Assembly: GCF_000317145.1 (NCBI RefSeq)
Contig: NC_019697.1
Location: 744,001 to 808,000 of the forward strand
Direction of reading: 5' to 3'
Length of the DNA: 64,000 nt
Source of the DNA: Chamaesiphon minutus PCC 6605
Lineage (GTDB): Bacteria > Cyanobacteriota > Cyanobacteriia > Cyanobacteriales > Chamaesiphonaceae
Notes under the pieces: generated by a model
What the model was told of the DNA's origin: nothing
The model's database searches: none
Seen by the model: only the letters and a program-made list of their open reading frames with translations
Position numbers and translations under genes: made by a program
In this document: positions 51,937-60,042 of the stretch, piece by piece
Position numbering within the stretch: position 1 is the first letter of the stretch
Layout: each line of letters starts with the position of its first letter

Positions 51937-52453
51937 GGCGGGGAGAGGATTTAATTGAAGATGTTAAGACGTAGGAAGTAGTGGCGCGACCGGACTAAAA
52001 CTGTGGGTAAAGTCCCAGTAGGGCGATCGCTGCCCACTACAAGGATTTCAGGCATAATCTATCTTCTAAATAATTAAACTTAGCTACTTAGATTTTAGTT
52101 GAATCGATCGAGTAGAAAGATCGTAAATTCATTTCATTTTAGGTTTTAGTTGGTAGGCGATCTAGGGAAAAGATAATAACTTTGTTTTAAGTTTTGGTTA
52201 AGACTCGATCGCATATTCTTAATCTTCCTCATTTAATCTTTAATCTTTCCCCTTTTCCCTAAAGCCTAAAGCCTAACACCTAACACCTAAAGCCTAAAGC
52301 CTAAAGCCTAAAGCCTAACACCTAACACCTAAAGCCTAAAGCCTAAAGCCTAAAGCCTAACACCTAACACCTAAAGCCTAAAGCCTAAAGCCTAACACCT
52401 AACACCTAAAGCCTAAAGCCTAAAGCCTAAAGCCTAAAGCCTAACCCTAAAGC
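51937..52453. repeat. Gap with a ~200-bp CCTAAAG/CCTAACA heptanucleotide array
   Basis: From about 52258 to 52455 the DNA consists of about 28 seven-base units, mainly CCTAAAG and CCTAACA, in blocks with higher-order order (runs of AAG-type units separated by pairs of ACA-type units). The array ends at the last codons of the ABC exporter gene. The part at 51937-52257 contains no gene I can support. A shorter relative of the array is at 21075-21097. Confidence 0.9.
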
Positions 52454-55400
52454 CTAACCCTGAGATTCTTGTTGTTGGTAAAGACAGTAATATCGACCTT
52501 TTAAGGCCATCAATTCTTGATGAGTGCCGCGTTCGACGATCGATCCTTTATCCATCATCAAGATCGTAGCTGCATTTTTAATCGAATTCAAGCGGTGGGT
52601 GACAAAAAAGACGGTCTGGTGTCGAAATGTTTGGGCTAGGTTCAGACAAACTTGGCGTTCGCTGTCGTAGTCGAGGGCACTTGTAGCCTCATCTAAGATT
52701 AACATACGCGGTTTCTGTAACACTGCCCGGGCGATCGCAATGCGTTGGCGTTGTCCGCCCGAAAGAGCCGCCCCGCGCTCCCCCACTTTAGTATTGTACC
52801 CGCTGGGCAGCTCCATAATGAAGTCATGGGCGGCGGCAACCTGGGCAGCGGCGATAACATCTTCAGATGTAGCATCGGGGTCGGCGATCGCGATATTTTC
52901 TTGGACGGTGCCGCTAAATAGCAGTGTGTCCTGCAATACCATCCCAATTTGTTGGCGGTAGGAATAGAGTTCGGTTTTACTAATATCATATTTGTCGATG
53001 ATAATTCGACCGGAATTAAGCTCATAGAGGCGGGGAATGAGTTTCATTAAAGTACTCTTACCAGAACCACTTAAACCCACTATCCCGACAAACTGTCCGG
53101 CGGCAAATTCAGCATTCAGATTGATTAGTTGGTTGACATTACTACCTGGGAAACTAAAGGTGAGGTTTTCGATTTTGACATGTCCCTGAATCAGAGGCAT
53201 GGTAATGTTATTGATGTTATCTGCATCTACTTCTGGTTGAGCATCCAGGATATCGCTCAACCGTTCGATCGACAGGGCTGTTTCCTGAAAGTTTTGCCAC
53301 AATTGCACGAGTCGGAGCAAGGGTTGAGTGGTATAACCAGCAATAATCCGGAAGGCAATTAATTCACCTAGGGTGAGGTGTTTATCTAATACTAAATAGG
53401 TACCTACCCACAATAGCAATAGCCCAGATAGTTTATTAAGGAAACCACTAATCGAACTGGCGGTATTCGATGTCAGTGCGGTTTTAAATCCCGCACTCAC
53501 GTAGCGGGCGTATTTAGTTTGCCATTGCCAACGCGATCGCAATTCGATGTTTTGGGCTTTAATTGTTTGAATCCCGCCGATGACTTCGACGAGATAGGAT
53601 TGAGATTCGGCATTGCGTTCGGCTTTGGTACGCAGTTGGCCGCGCACGATCGGTGAAACAATCCAAGTCAGTAGGATAAAAGCGGGTAATGTGGCTAGAG
53701 CAATAATTGTCAGCAACCAACTATAAGCCAACATCACGCCGATATATATTACCGAAAAGATCGCATCGAGGACGACTGTGAGGGCGGTTCCGGTGAGAAA
53801 TTGGCGGATATTTTCGAGTTCGTTAATGCGGGTGGCGAGTTCGCCGACGGGACGCTTTTCAAAATATTTGAGCGGCAATCGAAATAATCGATCGATTATT
53901 TGCGAGCCTAATGTCAGATCGATGCGGTTGGTGGTATCGACAAATAAGTTCGTTCGCAGGGTGGATAAAATAGCTTCGACGATCGCCAGTACGATTAGTA
54001 AGGTACCAAAAGTATTCAGCGTACTGACACTATTGCCACCGATAACTTTATCGATAATTAACTGCGTCAATAATGGATTTGCCAGTCCGAACAGTTGGAC
54101 GAATAATGATGCAATTAAAACTTCGACTAATACTTGTTTGTGTTTTTGGATGGCGGGAATAAACCAACGCATTCCAAATTTGGTTTGCGGTGAATTATTA
54201 CTGCGGTGGAGTAACAATACTTCGCCATCATTGCCCCAAAGTTCGGAAAAAGTAGCGAGTTTCAATCGGCGAATGCCAGTGGCGGGGATGGCCAGCGTCA
54301 GCTCCTGTGGCTTAATCTGATAGACGATCGCAAAACTGTCGTCCCAAGGAATCAGCAGGGGAACTTGGAGCTTGTGGATGGCTGTGGCGGGAATTTTGAC
54401 CATCTGTGCGTTGATACCGATCAGTTCGGCGATCGCGCCAGCTAGTTGCAGCGGTACACTACTATTATTCGTAAGCTGATTTTTGAGCAATCGATCGACC
54501 ACATCCGGTCGAAACGGGACTTGCAAATACTTACACAGCATCTTCAAGCAAGCGATCGTCCCGCCTAATGGCCCTCTACCCTTGAAGATCGGGTAATTAT
54601 TGCGTCTGCCGTGCGGGGGATTGTCTTCGACTCGATCGGCTGCTACAGGGCGATCTGGTGCGTAAGGAATGCCCAAGGCAGTGGGTGAAAATTCACTCGG
54701 CTCGTCAGTAATTTCCAGATCGAGATCGTCCGCCGTCACTACAACTTCCAGCCGAGGAACGCCTACCAATCGGGCTAAATTGGGCTTTCTAATCTCTAAA
54801 ACTGAATTAGGTGCGGTTTGGAGATCGAGACAACTCCCCACGGGATAATCGCTAATTTCGCCACTACTGACAAACCAACTGCGCTCCAAATCGAGATCGG
54901 CAATTCGCAATTTACCTGGGGAGAGATTGCGAATCGTGGCTCTTGTCGCAAGTTTGAGTGCAAATTCGCGCAAATCTTTGGCACCGAACGAGCGCATTAA
55001 CAGATCGGGATCTGGGCAAGTTTGGAGATATCGAGCGACCAGATCGTAAACTTCGATCGCGGGAGTACCGTAATAAAATAATGCCTCTAATTGTGGCGTC
55101 CGATCGATTAATTGGCGAAAATCCGCAACCGGAACCCGAACGCATACCGCCTCTGTCGAAGCAATTGCCGTCTCGCAAGCGCACTGTCGTAGTACCCCCG
55201 TCCAACCCAAGATTTCTCCTTTTTCCAACAGTTGCAGCGTCGTGGGCAGTCGATCGAGTGGATTGTATGCGATCAGCCGAATTTGACCCGAATAGACGAT
55301 AATAATCCGATCGGGCATCTGCTCTGGCATCAGTACTGTCTGCCCCATCCGATAGCGAATGAATTCAGATCGATCGGTTAAAGTTGCTAATTCTGCTATC

Positions 55401-55465
55401 GATAACTGGGCAAATGGCAGTAGATTTGCATAAAAATCGCGGATCTTAGTTTGAGAAGAATTCAT
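52454..55465 (-). CDS. Type I secretion ABC exporter with N-terminal cNMP-like and C39-like domains (HlyB/HetC-like)
   Basis: The 1003 residues hold four parts. ~15-140 is a cyclic-nucleotide-binding-like domain (FAQLSIAELATLTDRSEFIR, then LLEKGEILGWTGVLRQ), where the Arg usually binding the phosphate is not seen. ~305-430 is a C39-like peptidase domain in which the catalytic Cys is replaced (GGTIACLKML instead of CG-x-ACL) and the usual His is missing, as in HlyB. ~455-740 is the membrane exporter. ~770-1003 is the ATPase: Walker A GLSGSGKSTLMK, signature ALSGGQRQRIAIARAV, Walker B MLILDEATSALD, then H-loop FFVTHR. The arrangement resembles HetC and Synechocystis HlyB-type exporters. It should export an uncleaved, RTX-type substrate, none of which is in the window. 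Confidence 0.92.
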   Translation of the reverse strand: MNSSQTKIRDFYANLLPFAQLSIAELATLTDRSEFIRYRMGQTVLMPEQMPDRIIIVYSGQIRLIAYNPLDRLPTTLQLLEKGEILGWTGVLRQCACETAIASTEAVCVRVPVADFRQLIDRTPQLEALFYYGTPAIEVYDLVARYLQTCPDPDLLMRSFGAKDLREFALKLATRATIRNLSPGKLRIADLDLERSWFVSSGEISDYPVGSCLDLQTAPNSVLEIRKPNLARLVGVPRLEVVVTADDLDLEITDEPSEFSPTALGIPYAPDRPVAADRVEDNPPHGRRNNYPIFKGRGPLGGTIACLKMLCKYLQVPFRPDVVDRLLKNQLTNNSSVPLQLAGAIAELIGINAQMVKIPATAIHKLQVPLLIPWDDSFAIVYQIKPQELTLAIPATGIRRLKLATFSELWGNDGEVLLLHRSNNSPQTKFGMRWFIPAIQKHKQVLVEVLIASLFVQLFGLANPLLTQLIIDKVIGGNSVSTLNTFGTLLIVLAIVEAILSTLRTNLFVDTTNRIDLTLGSQIIDRLFRLPLKYFEKRPVGELATRINELENIRQFLTGTALTVVLDAIFSVIYIGVMLAYSWLLTIIALATLPAFILLTWIVSPIVRGQLRTKAERNAESQSYLVEVIGGIQTIKAQNIELRSRWQWQTKYARYVSAGFKTALTSNTASSISGFLNKLSGLLLLWVGTYLVLDKHLTLGELIAFRIIAGYTTQPLLRLVQLWQNFQETALSIERLSDILDAQPEVDADNINNITMPLIQGHVKIENLTFSFPGSNVNQLINLNAEFAAGQFVGIVGLSGSGKSTLMKLIPRLYELNSGRIIIDKYDISKTELYSYRQQIGMVLQDTLLFSGTVQENIAIADPDATSEDVIAAAQVAAAHDFIMELPSGYNTKVGERGAALSGGQRQRIAIARAVLQKPRMLILDEATSALDYDSERQVCLNLAQTFRHQTVFFVTHRLNSIKNAATILMMDKGSIVERGTHQELMALKGRYYCLYQQQESQG

Positions 55466-55559
55466 TTAGACTAGTTGGCGTAACAATTGACTCACTCGAT
55501 CGATAACACCCAAGTTTGGAAAAATGCTATCAGATTCTCGCTCGATTGTCTGTGATTTA

Positions 55560-55640
55560 GGGAATAGGGAATAGTGGATAGTGGATAGTGGACAGAAAGT
55601 TTAAACGCAAGCGTCCTTTTCTAGCTCTCCCCCCCTCTCC
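55560..55640. repeat. ATAGTGG heptamers upstream of the ABC exporter
   Basis: A short period-7 array of GGATAGT units at about 55567-55590 is followed by pyrimidine-rich CCCCCTCTCC runs. It is the complement of the CTATCCA arrays at 19415-19437 and 45257-45290. Confidence 0.7.
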
Positions 55641-55660
55641 CCCTCTTAAGCACCACCCAT

Positions 55661-56362
55661 TTACACTTGTGCTTGCAGCCAGGTTTGGAATAATTCATCG
55701 ATCAGCCGCTGGCGCATGGGTTCGTCTAATTGAGCGGGGATGAGTCGTTCGGGACGAACGATGACATACCATGGTTCTAACAACACTGGCGGACATACTG
55801 TTCCCATGGGTTGAGTAGAGATCAGCTCGGCGATAACTGGATGTGGCGTACCTAGCTCTACTGGACCGATTAAGCCGCCAGTTTGCGCTTCGGCACCTTG
55901 CGAATATTCACGCGCGAGTTCGGCAAATGTTTGCTCGCCATCGATCGATCGAAAATAGATTTCTTGCGCGATACCCAAATCGCTCGTCCGAATTAATGAA
56001 TAAATTGCTTTATCTAATTTTGCTTTGCGTTTGAGAAAATAAGATTCGGTTTTATTGCCCCAAGTTTGTTGTTTGAATTTCTCGATTTTAAAATTACGCT
56101 CGGCAATTTCTGTCAATTGGTGACGCTCTAAATGATAGAGCGCGAGCCATTCTTCCAGTCGTTCTTCCGATGTCAAACCCTCGCGATCGTAAAGTTGTTT
56201 GAGTGCGGCAATTCGATCGCCATCACTACATTCAATATCGGCAATAGCTCGATCGATCGCTAGTTCGCGTACCAGCCTTGGCAACAGTTGGTATCTTCTC
56301 AGCAGCGGTAATAGCTCTGCTTGCGATACTGAAATATTCCCAATTTGCAAGAATTCAGTCAC
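55661..56362 (-). CDS. Parvulin-type peptidyl-prolyl isomerase of the secretion cluster
   Basis: The 233-residue protein ends in a PpiC/parvulin domain (~125-225): IYFRSIDGEQTFAELAREYS, then GAEAQTGGLIGPVELGTPHP. The N-terminal ~120 residues are helical like SurA/PrsA chaperone arms. It has no signal peptide, so it may act in the cytoplasm on the export substrate before the exporter. It lies 195 bp upstream of the ABC exporter on the same strand, giving the order isomerase-exporter-adaptor. Confidence 0.83.
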   Translation of the reverse strand: MTEFLQIGNISVSQAELLPLLRRYQLLPRLVRELAIDRAIADIECSDGDRIAALKQLYDREGLTSEERLEEWLALYHLERHQLTEIAERNFKIEKFKQQTWGNKTESYFLKRKAKLDKAIYSLIRTSDLGIAQEIYFRSIDGEQTFAELAREYSQGAEAQTGGLIGPVELGTPHPVIAELISTQPMGTVCPPVLLEPWYVIVRPERLIPAQLDEPMRQRLIDELFQTWLQAQV

Positions 56363-56637
56363 TTGAATTTTGGATTGACGATTTTGGATTGCAGACTAAA
56401 TGCCTAACAGCTTGAAAATTCTCGTTGGCTGGCTACATCAGTGATTATGCCCTAGAAAAATAGGAGAGCGATCGTCACGTCATCTACACTATCTAGCCAA
56501 TCCGTTCCCCCTTACCCCTTCCCCCTCTTCCAATAAATCGAACCGCTCGTCATAAATGCAGGAGCACCCTCGATCGACTTAACCGCTCAGTAGTTATAGA
56601 ATAGAGAACTACAGCCAAAAAATATTTAAATCCTTTT

Positions 56638-57582
56638 ATGACAACGACGATCGCACCTACAGATCGCCTGGTGAGCCAATTAGTCAATAGCTTACTCGGC
56701 ATTAAACCCCTCGCCAAATTTGCCAAAGATCGCGCGCGGAACTTGATTATTAAACGGGCTGAGGCGATCGGGGTAGCTTGGCGGGATGAAGTAAAGTTTT
56801 TGCGATCGCGCGGCGGTGAGGCGGCATTTTCGCCGCAGTGGGAAGCAGATTTAGCCCAGATTACCAACCCCGCTCTCAAATATCCTGAATATTACCTGAC
56901 CTCTTTTCATGCTTACGATCGCGGCAATATGAGTTGGGATGCCGCGATGGAGGTAGAAGTCGCCGCCTATTCGGTTCATGCCAAAATCTTTGCCGAAACG
57001 GGCAAAACTGGCGACGCGCAACTGCGCCAAAGTTATCACGATCTAGTTACTAAAGCTCTGGCGACACCGCCCGAACGGATTCTCGATATCGGTTGCAGCG
57101 TCGGGATGAGTACGTTTGCCATGCAGGAAGTCTATCCCCAGGCGCATGTCACTGGTTTAGATCTATCCCCCTATTTCCTGTCGATCGCCAATTATCGCGC
57201 CCAGCAGACACAAGCGCAACAAATCGACTGGGTTCATGCCGCTGGCGAAGCCACTGGCTTACCCGCACAGAGCTACGATCTGGTATCGCTATTTCTGATT
57301 TGTCACGAGCTACCCCAATCCGCCACGCGCGAGATTTTCCAAGAAGCCAAACGCCTGCTCAAACCGGGCGGACACATTGCGATTATGGATATGAATCCCG
57401 CATCGGAAATCTACTCGCAGATGGCACCGTATATCTTGACACTGCTCAAAAGTACCGAACCCTATCTCGATCGCTATTTTACGCTAGACATATCGCAAGC
57501 CCTCATCGATGCTGGTTTTGAGGCTCCGACAATTACCCCCAACACGCCGCGCCACCGCACGGTAATTGCTAAAGTCAAATAA
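56638..57582 (+). CDS. Class I SAM-dependent methyltransferase
   Basis: The 314-residue enzyme has a helical N-terminal part (~1-130) and a Rossmann methyltransferase domain from ~135: RILDIGCSVGMSTFAMQEVY (motif I), HVTGLDLSPYFLSIANYRA, then YDLVSLFLICHELPQSATRE and RLLKPGGHIAIMDMNPAS, the UbiE/Coq5-like run of motifs. Substrate is unknown. Such enzymes with this N-terminal part are widespread in cyanobacteria. A HEAT-repeat gene begins three bases after its stop, so the two are cotranscribed. Confidence 0.88.
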   Translation: MTTTIAPTDRLVSQLVNSLLGIKPLAKFAKDRARNLIIKRAEAIGVAWRDEVKFLRSRGGEAAFSPQWEADLAQITNPALKYPEYYLTSFHAYDRGNMSWDAAMEVEVAAYSVHAKIFAETGKTGDAQLRQSYHDLVTKALATPPERILDIGCSVGMSTFAMQEVYPQAHVTGLDLSPYFLSIANYRAQQTQAQQIDWVHAAGEATGLPAQSYDLVSLFLICHELPQSATREIFQEAKRLLKPGGHIAIMDMNPASEIYSQMAPYILTLLKSTEPYLDRYFTLDISQALIDAGFEAPTITPNTPRHRTVIAKVK

Positions 57583-57585
57583 GAC

Positions 57586-58437
57586 ATGTTAACGATCGAT
57601 CCGAGAACTACAGCGGAATTAATTCAGCTTGCATTACTCGCCCCTGAAGAAGATGACGATTATTTGCAAGAACGCTGGCATTTTATTTATCTACTTCAGT
57701 GCCGAGGAGATCGAGAGGTGCTCGATCGATCGTTAAAACTTACCCAAAGTTCGATCTTAGAAGAGAGAAATTTGGGTATTAATATTTTGGGACAATTAGG
57801 CGTTCCCGATCGAACTTTTCCTAATGAGTGTTTGACTGCACTATTAGGCTTGCTTGAAGTGGAATTCGATCCGCTCATTTTGCGAGATATTTGTATCGCT
57901 TTGGGACACCTCGACGATCCGCGATCGAGCGAGCCGCAACTGAAATTTTGTCTCCATCCCGATTGGGAAGTTCGCTATGGTGTAGTTAATGGCTTAAGCG
58001 GACATGATGACGAACGTGCAATTGCCGGATTGATTGGTTTGTCAGCAGATGTTTGTCCATTAGTTCGTAATTGGGCAACCTTTGGGTTGGGAACTTTAAT
58101 TGAAGTAGATACACCAGCGATTCGCTCGGCACTCTATCGACGCTTTCTCATCGAAGATAGTGAAGATGATGAAACAGCAGAAATTTATGGCGAAGCATTA
58201 GTCGGACTAGCAAATCGTAAAGACACCAGAATTCTGTCGCGAGTTAGGCAGGAACTAATGTCCGATCGGGTTAGCAAGTTAGCGATCCAGGCGGCGGAAG
58301 CTTTAGCTGACAAGCGATTATATCCAGCTTTGTTGAAGTTGCAAACCTGGTGGCAGCCTGCGAGCGATTTAGAAGATGCAATTGCTGCTTGTAGTCCTAA
58401 TTGTGAGGGTAATTCCACTGAAGAAACGATCGGTTAG
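57586..58437 (+). CDS. HEAT-repeat protein
   Basis: The 283-residue protein is made of helical HEAT-like repeats: LDRSLKLTQSSILEERNLGI, LGHLDDPRSSEPQLKFCLHP, then VRYGVVNGLSGHDDERAIAG, LVRNWATFGLGTLIE and VSKLAIQAAEALADKRLYPA. It looks like a protein-binding scaffold, partner unknown. It starts three bases after the methyltransferase stop, so a link between the two is likely, such as binding of the methyltransferase substrate. That is inference. Confidence 0.82.
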   Translation: MLTIDPRTTAELIQLALLAPEEDDDYLQERWHFIYLLQCRGDREVLDRSLKLTQSSILEERNLGINILGQLGVPDRTFPNECLTALLGLLEVEFDPLILRDICIALGHLDDPRSSEPQLKFCLHPDWEVRYGVVNGLSGHDDERAIAGLIGLSADVCPLVRNWATFGLGTLIEVDTPAIRSALYRRFLIEDSEDDETAEIYGEALVGLANRKDTRILSRVRQELMSDRVSKLAIQAAEALADKRLYPALLKLQTWWQPASDLEDAIAACSPNCEGNSTEETIG

Positions 58438-58532
58438 AACCCAATCCGGCAATAGATTTTACAAGTGCCAGCTAGAATTGTCCGATCGATTTAATTGATA
58501 ATAGAACTAATTCCATTAATTGGACTTATTTT

Positions 58533-59390
58533 ATGCCCCTGTCGATCGGTTGTGCTGTGTGGTCTTATCCTGGTTGGGTAGGAGAAGTTTATCCACCCAA
58601 AACGCCCTCAAAGGAATTTTTGCGCCTCTATAGCCATCATTTTCCCGCAGTAGAGGGGAATACGACCTTTTATGCTACACCCGATCGCGCGACAATCGAT
58701 CGTTGGATCGCGCAAACCTCCGCTGGCTTCAAATTCTGTCTCAAATTTCCCCGCGCGATTACTCACAATGGATCGCTCGTACCTTACCTCCCTCAAGCGC
58801 AAGCATTTATTACTCAAATGCAGGAATTGGGGGACAAGTTGGGGGTGATGTTTATTCAATTACCACCGCATTATTCACCTAGCAACAGATTTTCAGATTT
58901 AAGTAACTTTCTCTCACAGCTACCGCGTCGAGATGTGGCAATTGCCCTAGAAGTTCGCCATCTAGATTGGTTCGATTCGCCCCATGCAGAGCGGTTGACT
59001 GAGTTGTTGACTAGATTGGGTGTCGGACGAGTTATTCTCGATTCTCGCCCGATTTATGAGGCAGATAAAAGCGGCGAAGCGATCGTAGAATGCAAGAAAC
59101 CGCGCGTCCCGCTCGATCTCAGTCTGACAGCACCTTTTACGCTGATTAGATACGTTTCTCATCCCGTGCGATCGGCAAATCTCATCTGGCTAGCAGGATG
59201 GACGCATCAAATTCAAACCTGGTTGGAGCGAGATACTCAAGTATACATATTCGTGCATTGTCCGATCGAGGCTCGATCGCCAATTAATGCGCGTTATTTA
59301 CACGATATTTTTACTCGATCGGGTATTTCACTGGCACCATTACCATCACCATTTAGCGACGATTCCCCAGTGCAATTAAACTTATTTTAA
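58533..59390 (+). CDS. DUF72 (YecE-like) protein
   Basis: The 285-residue protein matches DUF72, a TIM-barrel-like family: LSIGCAVWSYPGWVGEVYPP, then LRLYSHHFPAVEGNTTFYAT, FKFCLKFPRAITHN and GVMFIQLPPHYSPSNR. The order is complete. The family has no established activity; a phosphatase- or isomerase-like fold has been noted. The gene is a single unit on this strand. Confidence 0.85.
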   Translation: MPLSIGCAVWSYPGWVGEVYPPKTPSKEFLRLYSHHFPAVEGNTTFYATPDRATIDRWIAQTSAGFKFCLKFPRAITHNGSLVPYLPQAQAFITQMQELGDKLGVMFIQLPPHYSPSNRFSDLSNFLSQLPRRDVAIALEVRHLDWFDSPHAERLTELLTRLGVGRVILDSRPIYEADKSGEAIVECKKPRVPLDLSLTAPFTLIRYVSHPVRSANLIWLAGWTHQIQTWLERDTQVYIFVHCPIEARSPINARYLHDIFTRSGISLAPLPSPFSDDSPVQLNLF

Positions 59391-59485
59391 TCGACGATCG
59401 AACTACAGTATATTTGTCCGTGACGAACAGTTATAAATTACTTCTATTTGGTACATTATTGACTATTATTAGTTAATTAGCCACC

Positions 59486-59746
59486 ATGCTCAAAAGATAT
59501 CTAGCCAGTCTAGTCGATCCTGAATTTATGTCTACGGGATTAAAGACAGCCTTGCTGGTTGGCTCGTTACTATTTATCATCAATCATGGGCTAGCACTAT
59601 TACGCGGCGAAATGACTAGCGAACGCTGGATTTCGGTGGTGATTACTTACCTGATGCCTTACTTGGTAAATGTATACGGACAATTTAGCTACCGTCGTAA
59701 GTTCGCACTGCGGAAAAATAGTGAGTTTACATCGAGTCGATCTTAA
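59486..59746 (+). CDS. NrtS-like small nitrate/nitrite transport protein
   Basis: The 86-residue membrane protein has two helices with the NrtS pattern: GLKTALLVGSLLFIINHGLA, then SVVITYLMPYLVNVYGQFSY and the basic end RRKFALRK. NrtS proteins were described as nitrate/nitrite transporters; in Synechococcus PCC 7002 two NrtS proteins act together. Here I see only one. Function is by family likeness. A strong terminator follows. Confidence 0.75.
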   Translation: MLKRYLASLVDPEFMSTGLKTALLVGSLLFIINHGLALLRGEMTSERWISVVITYLMPYLVNVYGQFSYRRKFALRKNSEFTSSRS

Positions 59747-59775
59747 CCAGAATTTAAAAAATCGGGTTTGTCGCA

Positions 59776-59823
59776 AAAAATTAGGGTAGGGGCAATTCAT
59801 CAATTGCCCCTACCCTAATTTTT
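59776..59823 (+). terminator. Perfect 22-bp terminator after the nrtS-like gene
   Basis: The stem arms at 59776-59797 and 59802-59823 are exact reverse complements around CATC. The core is TTAGGGTAGGGGCAATT. The A-run before and T-run after make it a bidirectional terminator, and its length is unusual for one. Confidence 0.9.
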
Positions 59824-59840
59824 GTGAATCGGATGATTTA

Positions 59841-59933
59841 CTAATTACCAGCTATTGCGGTGGCAATATCTTCACGCGTGGCTCCAAGTGCTAATAATGA
59901 TTTAATTAATAGATCGATAAACCGATTACCAAT
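59841..59933 (-). pseudogene. Possible 3' remnant of a gene
   Basis: The minus strand reads IGNRFIDLLIKSLLALGATR, then EDIATAIAGN and a stop at 59841. It looks like a normal helical protein end, but the frame is closed by TGA at 59934-59936 and has no proper start. It may be the last ~30 codons of a decayed gene. No family is recognised. The rest of the gap to valS shows nothing. Confidence 0.25.
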
Positions 59934-60042
59934 TCACTCAATCTTTGGACCAGCTTCAAACCCGGTCTTCTAGGTGCCCAATAACTACCGCTTATAATAT
60001 GTCACAATCGTAGATAGTGACAAATCGACGCATCATCATCCC

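Noticed and set aside
52258-52455. CRISPR or origin-type iterons in the heptamer array
   Set aside because: Units are contiguous seven-mers with no spacers, and no replication gene is close; it fits an STRR array.
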